A DNA stretch of 55,279 nt from positions 1 through 55,279 of the forward strand of contig JAIXPL010000006.1 of the NCBI GenBank assembly GCA_027486255.1, read 5' to 3'. This DNA is from Comamonadaceae bacterium (GTDB taxonomy: Bacteria; Pseudomonadota; Gammaproteobacteria; Burkholderiales; Burkholderiaceae_C). This document shows positions 21,686 to 32,973 of the stretch, piece by piece (the stretch's first letter is position 1; every line of letters begins with the position of its first letter). The translations under genes were made by a program, and so were the position numbers. Under the pieces are notes generated by a model that saw only the letters and a program-made list of their open reading frames with translations, ran no database searches and was not told where the DNA came from.

Positions 21686-24676
21686 CTAAAGGACTTGGAG
21701 CCCCGACTGGATGTACACCGTGGCCAGGCTGGTGTCGTGGCTCCACACCTGGTAGCTGGCACCGCTCAGGGTGGCGCTGCCTTGCTGCGTCCAGCCGGTG
21801 GTGTTCAGGCCATCGGCCAGGTCCACCTGGTCACCCGCGTTGCCCTTGACCATGAGCTGCTGCCGGCCCGTGGTGGCAAAGAGGTTGGCTGAACCGAGGT
21901 CGAGCACGTCGGCCAGGGTGAGCTTGAGGGTGTTGTTGCCCGAGCCGGTGATGTCAAAAATTTCTACGCTGTGCATGCGGCTGCCCCCGGTCGGGCTGCT
22001 GGCGGCCTGGCTGGCTACTTGCGTGAGGTCCAGCACCAGGCTGCTGCCGGAGAGCAGCACGGTGTCGATGCCGCTGCCGCCGTCGATGCGGACGAGCTGG
22101 TCCACGTTGCCGCCGCTGCCCATGGGGCTTTGCAGGGCCGTGACCATGGCCGCGTTGATGTCGAAGCTGTCGTTGCCCGCGCCGCCGTAGAGCACGCTCG
22201 CGGCCGTGGCGCTGAGGCTGTCGTTGCCGGCACCGGCCACCAGGGTCTGGGCGCTGCCGCCATCGCTGCGGGTGTCGGCGCCGTCGGTGCCCAGCCAGTC
22301 GACGCTGCTGTGCCAGAAAGCGCTACCGGTGCTGCCGAAGATCACGTAGCTGCGACCGGCATCGGTGATGCCTGCTGCGTCGTGGTACCAGGCGCCTACG
22401 ATGAGGTCGGCCAGGCCGTCCCCATTGACGTCGCCGGCGGCGGCCACACTCACGCCGCTGTTGTCGCCTGTGCTTTGGCCGTTGATGACAAAGCCGCCCA
22501 CGCCATTGGCCACGTCGGACAGGTCAACTGCGGCAGTGCCTGTCTTGCCAAAGACCACGTAGCTGCGGCCGGCGTCGGAGCCGCCGCTGGCCGGGTCAGC
22601 GCCTTGCGCGCCCACGATCAGGTCCATCAGGCCGTCGCCGTTGATATCGCCGGCGCTGGCCACGCTCACGCCGCTTTTGTCATCGACATTCTGGCCGTTG
22701 ATGACGAAGCCGCCGTTGCCCGCCACCACGGATGAGAGATTCACCGCGGTGGTGCCCGTTTTGCCGAAGACCACGTAGCTTCGACCGGCATCGGTGCCGG
22801 CCGCAGAATCATTTCTGTAGGCTCCCACAATGAGGTCGGCCAGGCCGTCGCCATTGACATCCCCAGTGCCGGCCAATCGGTAGCCACTTTCATCCTGAGC
22901 GCTCTCTCCGTTGAGAACAAAGCCCCCCAGGCCAGCCGCCACGTTAGACAGATCGATGGCGGTGGTCGATGTCTTGCCGAAGACCAGGTAGCTGCGGCCG
23001 GCATTCGTGAGGCCGGCTGGATCGGCCCGGTAGGCGCTGATGAAGACATCGGCCAGGCCATCGGCGTTCACATCGCCGGCGTTGGCCACAAAAAAGCCGC
23101 TGTTGTCTTGTGTGTTCTCGCCGTTGATCACAAAGCCGCCGGTGCCCCCGGCCACGGCCGTCAGATTCACCGCTGCGGTACCCGCCTGGCCGAACACCAC
23201 GTAGCTTTTGCCCGCGCTCAGGCCGCCCGCTGGATCAGCCAGGTAAGCGCCAACGAGGAGGTCGGCGATGCCGTCGCCGTTGACGTCACCTGCTCCGCTC
23301 ACGCTGTGGCCGCTGTTGTCGCCTGTGGCCTCCCCGTTGATCACGAAGCCGCCATTGCCTGCGGCCACGTTGGCCAGGTCCACCGCCGTGGTGTTGGCCT
23401 TGCCGAAGACCACGTAGCTGCGCCCTGCCTGTATCAAACCAGATGCACCACTTCTGTAGCTGTTCACAATCAGGTCGGCCAGGCCATCGCCATTGAGGTC
23501 GCCTGCGCTGGCCACCTGGAAGCCACTCCAGTCATTGTTGGACTCACCGTTCATCACAAAGCCACCGGTGCCTGCGGCCACGGCCGAGAGATCGATCGCC
23601 GAGGTGCCGGTTTGTCCGAAGACCACATAGCTGCGTCCGGCATCTACAAAGATCGAATGGTCACTGCGGTAGGCCCCCACGATGAGGTCGTCCAGGCCGT
23701 CGCCGTTCACGTCGCCGGCGCTGGCCACGCTCACGCCGCTGTAGTCGCTGGCGCTTTGCCCGTTGATCACGAAGCCGCCCGAGCCTGCGCTCATGGCCGA
23801 GAGCTCAATCACCGCCGGCAGCACCGTGAGGGCAAGGCTGTTGTTGGCTTCGCTGCCGTCGGTGTTGTCGTTGCCTGCCGCATCGCTGAAGCGGCTGCTG
23901 GCCACGCTGACGCTGGCATTGCCCGCCACCCGCGCGGTGAACACAGCGGTGAAGTTTTTACCGCTGCCCTGGAAGTTGCTGAGGCTGCCCCCGCTGACGG
24001 TGACGTCGCTGAGGTTGAAGTCGCTGCTGTCTTCGCTGAGCGTGAAGCTGATGGTGGTGGTTTCGCCCGCCACCAGGCTGGCCTGGTTGCTGCTCAAGCT
24101 GATGGTGGGTGCGGTGCGGTCGGGTGAGGCGCCGCCACTGCCACCGCCACCACCGCCGCCCAGGCCCAAGAGCCCCAGGGCCGGCAGCCAGCTGCTGCGC
24201 GACTCTTGTGCCGGCTCAAAGCGCAGCATGCCTTCGTCATTGCGCAGGCCGGGGAGGCCCTGGAGCGAGAGGCCTTGCGCCTGCAGGAGCGCCCCCGTCT
24301 CGGCGCTGGGCCCGTAGGCGTACAGGGCCTGGCCGGTGGCGCGGCTGTCACCATGCAGCCGCATGGCCGCGTCTGCGTCAGGCAGGTCGATCTCGCAGGC
24401 CTGGCGCCTGCATTCCGGGAAGAAGGATTCCAGCACCAGTTGGGTGCCGTCGGTGTACTGGATCTGCAGGTCGTCGCCCTGGCGCGTGGCCAGGACGCCC
24501 GGTGCGTCGGCGGGCTGAGCGGCAGCGCTGGCCCCTGTTGACGTGGATTCTTCCTCGCGCCTCAAGCGGTAGCGCGCGCCGGCGCGTGCCGGCAGCCGAG
24601 CTGTTTGGCCCGGATCGATCGCCGAGACCGTCACCCCGTCAAGCTGCACCCGCAGCGGCAAGTCGCGCCTGCTCAT
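21686..24676 (-). CDS. Large FG-GAP / integrin-like beta-propeller surface protein
   Basis: A 996-aa protein. The N-terminal 70 residues ([19 protein letters not shown]) resemble the prefix of Bap-like adhesins. A Gly-rich stretch ([14 protein letters not shown]) is followed by an Ig-like domain (about 190-285, [20 protein letters not shown]). Seven FG-GAP repeats of about 70 residues follow (about 287-786), each with GGFVINGxx, a calcium loop of type [15 protein letters not shown], and AGRSYVVFG. The C-terminus (about 790-996) has RTX-like GAGNDSL and YGGAGNDSF motifs, the type found in proteins exported by type I secretion. There is no Sec signal peptide. A cell-surface or secreted adhesin is likely. 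No secretion genes are adjacent. Confidence 0.88.
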   Translation of the reverse strand: MSRRDLPLRVQLDGVTVSAIDPGQTARLPARAGARYRLRREEESTSTGASAAAQPADAPGVLATRQGDDLQIQYTDGTQLVLESFFPECRRQACEIDLPDADAAMRLHGDSRATGQALYAYGPSAETGALLQAQGLSLQGLPGLRNDEGMLRFEPAQESRSSWLPALGLLGLGGGGGGGSGGASPDRTAPTISLSSNQASLVAGETTTISFTLSEDSSDFNLSDVTVSGGSLSNFQGSGKNFTAVFTARVAGNASVSVASSRFSDAAGNDNTDGSEANNSLALTVLPAVIELSAMSAGSGGFVINGQSASDYSGVSVASAGDVNGDGLDDLIVGAYRSDHSIFVDAGRSYVVFGQTGTSAIDLSAVAAGTGGFVMNGESNNDWSGFQVASAGDLNGDGLADLIVNSYRSGASGLIQAGRSYVVFGKANTTAVDLANVAAGNGGFVINGEATGDNSGHSVSGAGDVNGDGIADLLVGAYLADPAGGLSAGKSYVVFGQAGTAAVNLTAVAGGTGGFVINGENTQDNSGFFVANAGDVNADGLADVFISAYRADPAGLTNAGRSYLVFGKTSTTAIDLSNVAAGLGGFVLNGESAQDESGYRLAGTGDVNGDGLADLIVGAYRNDSAAGTDAGRSYVVFGKTGTTAVNLSSVVAGNGGFVINGQNVDDKSGVSVASAGDINGDGLMDLIVGAQGADPASGGSDAGRSYVVFGKTGTAAVDLSDVANGVGGFVINGQSTGDNSGVSVAAAGDVNGDGLADLIVGAWYHDAAGITDAGRSYVIFGSTGSAFWHSSVDWLGTDGADTRSDGGSAQTLVAGAGNDSLSATAASVLYGGAGNDSFDINAAMVTALQSPMGSGGNVDQLVRIDGGSGIDTVLLSGSSLVLDLTQVASQAASSPTGGSRMHSVEIFDITGSGNNTLKLTLADVLDLGSANLFATTGRQQLMVKGNAGDQVDLADGLNTTGWTQQGSATLSGASYQVWSHDTSLATVYIQSGLQVL
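22320..23800. repeat. About 210-bp tandem repeats coding the propeller blades
   Basis: Seven diverged direct copies of a unit of roughly 210 bases, each containing the coding for [14 protein letters not shown] and SYVVFG. They belong to the FG-GAP gene and are not a CRISPR array or a separate element. Confidence 0.8.
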
Positions 24677-24747
24677 GGGCGCGAGCCTCTGGGTACAAGG
24701 CGATCAGCTGCGATGGAGGTAGTAGCCCGGTGCAAAATTCAAAACAA

Positions 24748-24760
24748 TTGTTATTAACAA
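24748..24760. promoter_or_regulatory. Palindrome in the AT-rich promoter region of the FG-GAP gene
   Basis: TTGTTA-T-TAACAA is a perfect 6+6 palindrome inside a markedly AT-rich stretch (24735-24775), 72 bases upstream of the FG-GAP protein start. Operator or promoter function is inferred from position. Confidence 0.35.
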
Positions 24761-24826
24761 ACGTTTAATTTTACCCGGGGGGCTTAGCCTTGGCGCCTCA
24801 TTCCAGGGGCCCTGCCCCCTTGTTTT

Positions 24827-25300
24827 TTACAGGCCCAGCTTGCCCTTGGCGATGCCTTCCTCGATCTCTTTTTCCAGACCCTTGGGCACGATCACCTTGT
24901 TGAAGGGCATCAGCGCCACCCGGATCATGCGCCAGTGGCCCACGATGTTGGGAATGGCCACGATGGTCCAGAACAGGGCCAGATTGGCCAACATCCCAAT
25001 GAAATGCACAAAGGCAATGCCAATGCCGAAGGTGAACAGCCACAGCAGGTTGGCTATGCCGCTCAGGTTGGTGAGCACCGCCTTGGCCGTGCTGACTTCG
25101 TTGCCCCGGCCGGTGGCTTCTTTGTATTGCTGGAGCTGCGACTGCGTCACCACGCCCCGGCCAAAAGGCCAGGCCGCGTACACCGCCATCCTGAACAGGG
25201 GAATGAAGGCGGGAAAGAAGAGGATGGCGCCCAGCCCGTAGGCCAAGAAAAGTGCGAAGCCGCCAGTAAAGAACCAGATCAGGTTGCCTAGGGTGGCCAT
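24827..25300 (-). CDS. YccF-family inner-membrane protein
   Basis: A 157-aa membrane protein with two YccF (DUF307) repeats: LGNLIWFFTGGFALFLAYGL plus FFPAFIPLFRMAVYAAWPFG, and LLWLFTFGIGIAFVHFIGML plus IPNIVGHWRMIRVALMPFNK. The start is the ATG at 25300 preceded by AAGGAAG; the frame opens ten codons upstream. Function is unknown in the family. The upstream 60 bases are AT-rich and probably carry its promoter. Confidence 0.9.
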   Translation of the reverse strand: MATLGNLIWFFTGGFALFLAYGLGAILFFPAFIPLFRMAVYAAWPFGRGVVTQSQLQQYKEATGRGNEVSTAKAVLTNLSGIANLLWLFTFGIGIAFVHFIGMLANLALFWTIVAIPNIVGHWRMIRVALMPFNKVIVPKGLEKEIEEGIAKGKLGL

Positions 25301-25403
25301 GGATGCTTCCTTGTTTGTTACAAATTTCAAACAATTTTAAAAAAGAAGACATTCCTGAGGCCTGCACTTGGGCAAGCCTGGCCGACCAGAGCTTGGCGGC
25401 TTA

Positions 25404-27251
<1,848 letters not shown>

Positions 27252-27372
27252 GAAAAGTTCTCCTCTTTGTCAGCGATGCTAGGCGCTTGTGCATGAATGA
27301 AGCTTCCTTTAAATTAACTTTAATGCAATAAACAATCTAAATTTAAGATTTTTGGAGGTAAATTTCATAAAT
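27252..27372. promoter_or_regulatory. Divergent AT-rich promoter region between glmS and the Lrp/AsnC gene
   Basis: About 120 bases, strongly AT-rich in the half near the regulator (27305-27350). It must hold the promoters of both divergent genes. Lrp-type regulators commonly bind such sequences and autoregulate (family knowledge). Discrete boxes could not be assigned. Confidence 0.5.
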
Positions 27373-27876
27373 ATGGAATCAGTGAATCAATTAGTCGGAT
27401 CTTTGGCGCTGGACAGTACCGATCTGCGCCTCCTGGACGAGCTGCAACGGGACGCCTCACGCAGCAACCAAGACCTGGCCGCCACCGTGCATGTCTCGCC
27501 CGCCACCTGTCTGAGGCGCGTCAAGCGCTTGCGCGAGGCCGGCCTCATCGAGCACCACATGGCTGTGCTCAGCGAAGACCGGCTGGCGGCCACGCAAGGC
27601 CACGGCCTCACGGCGGTGGTGGAAGTCACGCTGGACCGGCAGGGCGACGAGCTCGCCCGCGCCTTCGAGGCCCGCGTGGTGCAAGACGATGCGGTGCAGC
27701 AGTGCTACCGCGTCTCCCCCGGCCCAGACTTCGTGCTCATCGTGCGCGTGGCCGACATGCCGGCCTACGCCGCTCTGGCCCAGCGCCTGTTCACCACCGA
27801 TGCGAACGTGCGCAACGTCAAGGCCTTCTTCAGCATCCACCGCGCCAAGTTCCGGCCCCAGTTGCCACTGGTCTGA
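27373..27876 (+). CDS. Lrp/AsnC-family transcriptional regulator
   Basis: A 167-aa protein with an N-terminal helix-turn-helix (LLDELQRDASRSNQDLAATV, SPATCLRRVKRLREAGLIE) and a C-terminal ligand-sensing domain (GLTAVVEVTL, YRVSPGPDFVLIVRVADM, VRNVKAFFSI). The start is ATG 27373; a TTG at 27352 overlaps the GGAGG and is less likely, although the ATG is 14 bases from it. It is divergent from glmS and may control glmS or amino-sugar/amino-acid metabolism (inference). Confidence 0.9.
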   Translation: MESVNQLVGSLALDSTDLRLLDELQRDASRSNQDLAATVHVSPATCLRRVKRLREAGLIEHHMAVLSEDRLAATQGHGLTAVVEVTLDRQGDELARAFEARVVQDDAVQQCYRVSPGPDFVLIVRVADMPAYAALAQRLFTTDANVRNVKAFFSIHRAKFRPQLPLV

Positions 27877-27888
27877 GCTTGTTTGGCT

Positions 27889-27921
27889 CCCTCTACCTTT
27901 GGGAGAGGGTCGGGGTGAGGG
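27889..27921. repeat. GGGAGAGGG palindromic repeat (single unit)
   Basis: CCCTCTACC-TTT-GGGAGAGGG followed by GGGGTGAGGG, between the convergent Lrp and glmU genes. Confidence 0.8.
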
Positions 27922-27943
27922 CCAGCGGTGGTGGACTGCGGTG

Positions 27944-27968
27944 ATCGCCCGGAGGACCGGGCTCCTAC
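27944..27968. repeat. Single arm of the GTAGGAGCC-type repeat
   Basis: ATCGCCCGGAGG...GGCTCCTAC, a 25-base solo arm matching the arms at 2600-2624 and 44275-44299. Confidence 0.7.
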
Positions 27969-27981
27969 GCGGGCCAATCGT

Positions 27982-29391
27982 TCATTTTTTCTTCGTCGGC
28001 CGCTGCCAGTTGGGCAGGGTCAGCTGTTTGCCGCGCGCCACGCTCAGGGCACCGGGCGGCGTGTCTTTGGTGATGGTGGAGCCGCCGCCTATGGTGCCGC
28101 CGGCGCCCAGGGTGACGGGTGCTACCAGCACGCAGTTGCTGCCCACGTGCACGTCGGCCTCAATCACGGTGCGGTGCTTATTGGCGCCGTCGTAGTTGGC
28201 GGTGATGCTGCCGGCGCCGTAGTTCACGCGCTCGCCCACGGTGGCGTCGCCCAGGTAGGCCAGGTGGTTGGCCTTGGCGCCTGCGGCCAGGGTGGAGTTT
28301 TTTACTTCCACGAAGTTGCCGATGTGCACCTCGGCCCCCAGCTGAGCGCCGGGGCGCAGGCGCGCAAAGGGACCGATGAGGGCGCCTTCGCCCACTTCCA
28401 CACCGAGTTTTTCGCCGTCAATGTGGGTGAAGGGGTGAACCATGGCACCGGCGGCGATGCGGGCATTCGCAATGACGCAGTGCGCGCCGATGCGCACGCC
28501 CTCGCCCAGCTCCACGCGGCCTTCGAAGACGCAGCCCACGTCAATCTCCACATCGGCGCCGCACACGAGCTCGCCGCGGACGTCAAAGCGGGCCGGGTCG
28601 GCCAGGCGCACGCCTTGGGCCATCAGGGCCTGGGCGCGCCGGAGTTGGTAGGCGCGCTCCAGCTCGGCCAGTTGTGCGGGGCTGTTGACGCCGGCCACCT
28701 GGGCCGCGTCGCTGATGCGGTGCGCCACCACGGGCATGCCGTCAGCCACGGCGAACTTCACCACGTCGGTGAGGTAGTACTCCTGCTGGGCGTTGTGGTT
28801 GTCCAGCCGGGCGAGCCAGCCGCGCAAAAGGCGCGTGGGCACGGCCATGATGCCGCTGTAGATCTCGGTGATGCGCCGCTGGTCGTCACTGGCGTCCTTG
28901 TGCTCCACGATGGCCTGCACGGCATCGCCCTGGCGCACGATGCGGCCGTAGCCGGTGGGGTCGGGCATGTCCAGGGTGAGCAGGGCCAGGCGCGAGCCAT
29001 CGCAGGCCGCCATCAGGGCCTGCAGCGTGTCCGTTTCCGTCAGGGGCACGTCGCCTGAAAGGATCAGGGCGATGCCCTCGTCAGGCAGCTGCGGCAGGGC
29101 CTGCTGCACCGCGTGGCCCGTGCCCAGCTGGGGCTCCTGCCGCGCAAAGGCCAGCTGCAGACCGGGCAGGGGCAGGGCCTGCACGGCCGCCTCGACCTCG
29201 GCTGCGCCATGGCCGGTGATGACAACCGCGCGCCGGGCCGATAACTGCACGGCCCGGTCAAGCACATGGGATAGCAAAGCGCGGCCCCCCAAACGGTGCA
29301 ACACTTTGGGCCGCGCACTTTTCATGCGCGTACCCTTGCCGGCGGCCATGATGACCACATCGAGCGCTGTCTTGCTGCCTGTACCTGCCAT
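27982..29391 (-). CDS. glmU: Bifunctional GlmU (GlcN-1-P acetyltransferase / GlcNAc-1-P uridylyltransferase)
   Basis: A 469-aa protein. The N-terminal pyrophosphorylase domain starts with VVIMAAGKGTRMKSARPKVL and contains GTGHAVQQALP and LSGDVPLTE. The C-terminal left-handed beta-helix (about 255-460) carries hexapeptide repeats and the acetyltransferase residues in HLAYLGDATVGERVNYGAGS and NYDGANKHRT. It completes UDP-GlcNAc synthesis after GlmS and GlmM. The start ATG at 29391 is chosen because the nucleotide-binding loop follows directly; the open frame upstream is antisense to the DUF6279 gene. glmM is not in the window. Confidence 0.97.
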   Translation of the reverse strand: MAGTGSKTALDVVIMAAGKGTRMKSARPKVLHRLGGRALLSHVLDRAVQLSARRAVVITGHGAAEVEAAVQALPLPGLQLAFARQEPQLGTGHAVQQALPQLPDEGIALILSGDVPLTETDTLQALMAACDGSRLALLTLDMPDPTGYGRIVRQGDAVQAIVEHKDASDDQRRITEIYSGIMAVPTRLLRGWLARLDNHNAQQEYYLTDVVKFAVADGMPVVAHRISDAAQVAGVNSPAQLAELERAYQLRRAQALMAQGVRLADPARFDVRGELVCGADVEIDVGCVFEGRVELGEGVRIGAHCVIANARIAAGAMVHPFTHIDGEKLGVEVGEGALIGPFARLRPGAQLGAEVHIGNFVEVKNSTLAAGAKANHLAYLGDATVGERVNYGAGSITANYDGANKHRTVIEADVHVGSNCVLVAPVTLGAGGTIGGGSTITKDTPPGALSVARGKQLTLPNWQRPTKKK

Positions 29392-29412
29392 GGATGAGCT
29401 TTCAGGATGTGT

Positions 29413-30291
29413 ATGCGTTGGACCCAGATTATCCGCACCAGCCTGATGGCGACCTTGCTGGCCGCTTTGTTGACCGGCTGCAGCACCGTGCGCCTGGCCT
29501 ACAACCACGCCCACGAGGCCGCTTGGTGGTGGCTGACCGATTACCTCGAGTTCAATGACACCCAGCGCCCCGTGATGCGCCAGGCCATGGTGCAGGTGCA
29601 TGGCTGGCATCGGCGCACCCAGCTTGCAGGCTATGCCGACATGCTCACCCGCTGGCAGCCGCTCATGCCGGGTGAGCTGAGCGCAGCCCAGGTGTGCGGC
29701 ATGGTTGAGGAGGTGATGGGCCAGTTGCAGGGCTTTGGCGGCCTGTTCGATGTGGTGGATCCTGCGGCGGTGCAGGCTCTTTCCAGCCTCACGCCGGCCC
29801 AGCTGGCCGAGCTGGAGCGGCGCCTGGCCAAGTCCAACCGGACCTTCCGCGAGAAATACCTGGAGCAGACGCCTCAGGCCCTGGCGGCCGAGCGGCTCAA
29901 GCAGGGTCTCTCGCGTGCTGAATCGCTTTATGGCCGGCTGGAGGCCGAACAGCGGCGGGCGCTGGAGTCGGCCCTGGCTCGCGCCCCCTGGGACGTGGCC
30001 GCTACCTATGAGCGGCGGCTGCGGCGCCAGCAGGAGATGCTGAAGACCTTGCGCGCCTTGCCAGGAATGCCGCCCGAGCAGGCCCGACCGCTGCTCAAAA
30101 CCATGATGCTGCGCAGCCTGGAGCCCAGCGACCCGAGCGACCGCGCCGCCATGCTGGCCATCCGGCGGCAAAGCTGCCAGGTGCTGGCCGAGCTGCACCA
30201 AAGCACCACGCCCGCCCAGCGTGCCCGCGCCGTGGACACACTCAGGCGCTACGCCGGCGACCTGCGCTTCCTGGCCGCGCAGCCCGGCTGA
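29413..30291 (+). CDS. DUF6279 family lipoprotein
   Basis: A protein of about 292 aa with a lipoprotein signal (SLMATLLAALLTGCS). It continues with VRLAYNHAHEAAWWWLTDYL, typical of the DUF6279 family, then a mostly alpha-helical, Arg/Glu/Gln-rich body (long helices around 120-280). It is probably anchored in the outer membrane; function unknown. Two in-frame ATGs (29407, 29413) exist; AGGA at 29404-29407 favours the second. It is divergent from glmU and ends three bases short of the convergent cyclo-ligase gene. Confidence 0.82.
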   Translation: MRWTQIIRTSLMATLLAALLTGCSTVRLAYNHAHEAAWWWLTDYLEFNDTQRPVMRQAMVQVHGWHRRTQLAGYADMLTRWQPLMPGELSAAQVCGMVEEVMGQLQGFGGLFDVVDPAAVQALSSLTPAQLAELERRLAKSNRTFREKYLEQTPQALAAERLKQGLSRAESLYGRLEAEQRRALESALARAPWDVAATYERRLRRQQEMLKTLRALPGMPPEQARPLLKTMMLRSLEPSDPSDRAAMLAIRRQSCQVLAELHQSTTPAQRARAVDTLRRYAGDLRFLAAQPG

Positions 30292-30294
30292 GGC

Positions 30295-30930
30295 TCAGGT
30301 CTGCCAGGCCACGCCTTCGTCGCTCAGGATGGCGCCCAGCGGCACGTCGTGCGGCTCGGGCTGCAGATCGGGCAGAAAGCCCATGCTGTAGCCCAGGCCC
30401 ACGGTCACCGGGGGCGGTTGGTAGCTGGCGAGCGTGCGGTCGTAAAAGCCGCCGCCGTAGCCCAGCCGGTAGCCCCCAGGTCCCCAGCCCACGCAGGGCA
30501 CCAGCAGCACGGTGGGCACCACCAACTCGGTGTCCTTGGGCTTGGGAATGCCGTAGGCGTCTTCTTCCATGGGGCAGCCCGGGTACCAAGCGTGGAAGCT
30601 CAGCGTCTTGGTTTGCTTGTTGACCACCGGCAGGCCGATCTTGCGCTTGTGGCGCTGGGCCAGGCTCTCGGTGGCCAGCATCGGCTCGGCCGGGGCCAGG
30701 GCCTCATTCCCGGAGAGCGACTGCGCCAGCATGGCGTCTTCTTGCCAGCGGTAGAGGGCGGGCAGGGGATCGAACTCGCCCTTGATCGGCCAATACGCCC
30801 CGATCACGGTGTCGGGCCGCCCCACCAGCCAGATGCGCAGCACCCGCTGTAACAGTTCAGCGCGCTGTAGGCGATCGGGCAGGTTCAACCGTTGCTCAAT
30901 CAGGGTCTTGCGTGCTGTGGCTTTATCCAT
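30295..30930 (-). CDS. 5-formyltetrahydrofolate cyclo-ligase family protein
   Basis: A 211-aa protein that converts 5-formyl-THF to 5,10-methenyl-THF using ATP. Motifs visible are RKTLIEQRLNLP at the N-terminus, YWPIKGEFDPLP (folate side) and the hallmark RLGYGGGFYDRTLA near residue 155-168. Length is normal. Its start codon lies only nine bases from that of the divergent lytic transglycosylase gene. Confidence 0.93.
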   Translation of the reverse strand: MDKATARKTLIEQRLNLPDRLQRAELLQRVLRIWLVGRPDTVIGAYWPIKGEFDPLPALYRWQEDAMLAQSLSGNEALAPAEPMLATESLAQRHKRKIGLPVVNKQTKTLSFHAWYPGCPMEEDAYGIPKPKDTELVVPTVLLVPCVGWGPGGYRLGYGGGFYDRTLASYQPPPVTVGLGYSMGFLPDLQPEPHDVPLGAILSDEGVAWQT

Positions 30931-30939
30931 AATTCCCCC

Positions 30940-32973
30940 ATGCTATCGAAAAATCTTGTTACCACTGCCTTGCTCCTCCTGATGGGGGTCGCTGCCTTGC
31001 CTGGCCGGGCGCAGGCCCCGGCCGCCAGCGCGCCCAATGCCCGCGCCGACCAGGTGCTGCTGGACATGGGCCAGGCCTTTGACCGCGGCGACCGCGCTCG
31101 CCTGCAGGCCCTGCTGCCGCAGGCCCGTGGCCATGTGCTCGAACCCTGGGCCGCGTATTGGGAGCTGCGCAACCGCCTGTCAGACGCCACGCCCGCCGAG
31201 ATGCAGGCCTTCTTCACCCGCTGGGCGGGCAGCTATCAGGAAGACCGCCTGCGCAACGACTGGATGCTCTTGCTGGGCCAGCGCCGCGACTGGACGCTTT
31301 TTTCCGCCGAGTTGCCTCTGTTCCGCATGAACGACGACCGGGAGATCCGCTGCTATGCCATCCTGGTGGAGCACCTGAAGGCGCCCCGTGAGACGCCCGC
31401 CCGCTTGGTGGAGGAGGTGCGGCGCCTCTGGCATGCCCAGCGCGATGCCGACGACGGCTGCAAGACCGCTGCCGACCGCCTGCACTCGGCGCGGCTGCTG
31501 CCGGCCGAGCAGGTGTGGCGCAAGGCGCGCCTGGCCATCGAGGCCAACCGGGCTCGGCCCGTGCGCGATGCGGTGGAGATCGTGGCGCCCGACGCCCTCA
31601 AGTACCTGGGCGTGGTGCAGGCCGAGCCGGCCAAGTTTCTCGATGACAAAAAGTTTGCCTTCACGCGCCAGCGCAAGGAGCTCATCACCCTGGCCCTGGT
31701 GCGCCTGGCCGCCCAGAACCCTGCCGCCGCGGCCGAGCAGCTGCGCCGCAAGTGGGGCCTGCAGCTCACGGCCGAGGAGCGCCAGTGGGTCTGGGGCGTG
31801 ATCGGCAAGCAGGCCGCGCTGCGCCTGGACCGCGAGGCGCTGGCCTACTTCGAGCGCGTCGACCAAGACGCCACGCTGCCCGATGACATGCTGGCCTGGA
31901 AGGCCCGCGCCGCACTGCGGGCCGGCACCGTGCCGAACTGGCGCCAGGTGCTCGCGGCCATTGAGGCCATGAGCGAGGAGGGCCGGCGCGACCCCACCTG
32001 GGTGTACTGGCGCGCCAAGGCCCTGATGGCCACCGCGCCGGCGAGCGAGGCAGGGGTTGAGCCCCAGCGCGCCCAGGCCCTGCTGCAGTTTCAGTCCATT
32101 GCGTCCATTCGTGGCTTTTATGAGCAGCTGGCTCTGGAGGAACTCGGCCAGCGCGTGAGCCTGCCCGCCAAGCCGGCGCCTCTGAGCGCCGAGGAGCGCG
32201 AGGCGGCGCGAGCCAATCCGGGCCTGCAGCGGGCGCTCTACGCCATCGCCATCGGCCTGCGGGTCGATGGGGTGCGTGAGTGGAACTACACCGTGAACCT
32301 GCACCGCCCAGGCGGCATGCCCGAGCGCGAGCTGCTGGCCGCCGCGCAACTGGCTTGCGAGCGCGCCGTCTGGGACCGCTGCATCAACACCAGTGAGCGC
32401 ACCCGTGGCGAGATGGACATCGAGCAGCGCTTTCCCACGCCGTTTCGTGAGCTGGTGCTCAAGCGCACGCGCGAGATCGGCCTCGACCCGGCCTATGTGT
32501 ACGGGCTCATCCGCCAGGAAAGCCGCTTCATCATGGACGCGCGCTCGCATGTGGGCGCCTCGGGCCTGATGCAGATCATGCCGGCCACCGCGCGCGAGAC
32601 GGCGCGCCACATCGGCCTGGTGGGTTTCACGCCCGACCAGATCAACCACCGCGAGACCAACATCACCATCGGCACGGCCTACCTCAAGCGCGCACTCGAC
32701 GACTTCGGCGGCTCCATGGCCCTGGCGGCCGCGGCCTACAACGCCGGCCCGGGCCGGCCCCGCACCTGGCGCAACGGCCCGGTGCTCGACGCGGCCATCT
32801 GGGCCGAGAACGTGCCCTTCAACGAGACACGCGACTACGTCAAGAAGGTGCTCTCCAACGCCACCGTCTACGCCGCCGTGCTCAGCGGCCAGCCGCAGTC
32901 CCTGCGCGCGCGCCTGGGCCAGGTAGGCCCGCGCGAGGCCGGCGCACCACCCATCGACGACAAGATGCCCTGA
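30940..32973 (+). CDS. Soluble lytic murein transglycosylase (Slt70-like)
   Basis: A 677-aa periplasmic enzyme that cleaves peptidoglycan glycan strands to form anhydro-muropeptides. It has a signal peptide (MLSKNLVTTALLLLMGVAALPGRAQA), a long alpha-superhelical region (about 40-500) and a C-terminal SLT domain with catalytic Glu in GLIRQESRF, then SHVGASGLMQIMPATA and AAAAYNAGPGRPRTW. The start at 30940 gives a proper signal peptide; an upstream TTG at 30892 would overlap the divergent cyclo-ligase gene. No clear RBS is visible. Confidence 0.94.
   Translation: MLSKNLVTTALLLLMGVAALPGRAQAPAASAPNARADQVLLDMGQAFDRGDRARLQALLPQARGHVLEPWAAYWELRNRLSDATPAEMQAFFTRWAGSYQEDRLRNDWMLLLGQRRDWTLFSAELPLFRMNDDREIRCYAILVEHLKAPRETPARLVEEVRRLWHAQRDADDGCKTAADRLHSARLLPAEQVWRKARLAIEANRARPVRDAVEIVAPDALKYLGVVQAEPAKFLDDKKFAFTRQRKELITLALVRLAAQNPAAAAEQLRRKWGLQLTAEERQWVWGVIGKQAALRLDREALAYFERVDQDATLPDDMLAWKARAALRAGTVPNWRQVLAAIEAMSEEGRRDPTWVYWRAKALMATAPASEAGVEPQRAQALLQFQSIASIRGFYEQLALEELGQRVSLPAKPAPLSAEEREAARANPGLQRALYAIAIGLRVDGVREWNYTVNLHRPGGMPERELLAAAQLACERAVWDRCINTSERTRGEMDIEQRFPTPFRELVLKRTREIGLDPAYVYGLIRQESRFIMDARSHVGASGLMQIMPATARETARHIGLVGFTPDQINHRETNITIGTAYLKRALDDFGGSMALAAAAYNAGPGRPRTWRNGPVLDAAIWAENVPFNETRDYVKKVLSNATVYAAVLSGQPQSLRARLGQVGPREAGAPPIDDKMP

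Noticed and set aside
22320..23800. Regular direct repeats that might suggest a CRISPR array
   Set aside because: Unit is about 210 bases, diverged and protein-coding (FG-GAP blades); no short identical repeats with unique spacers and no cas genes.
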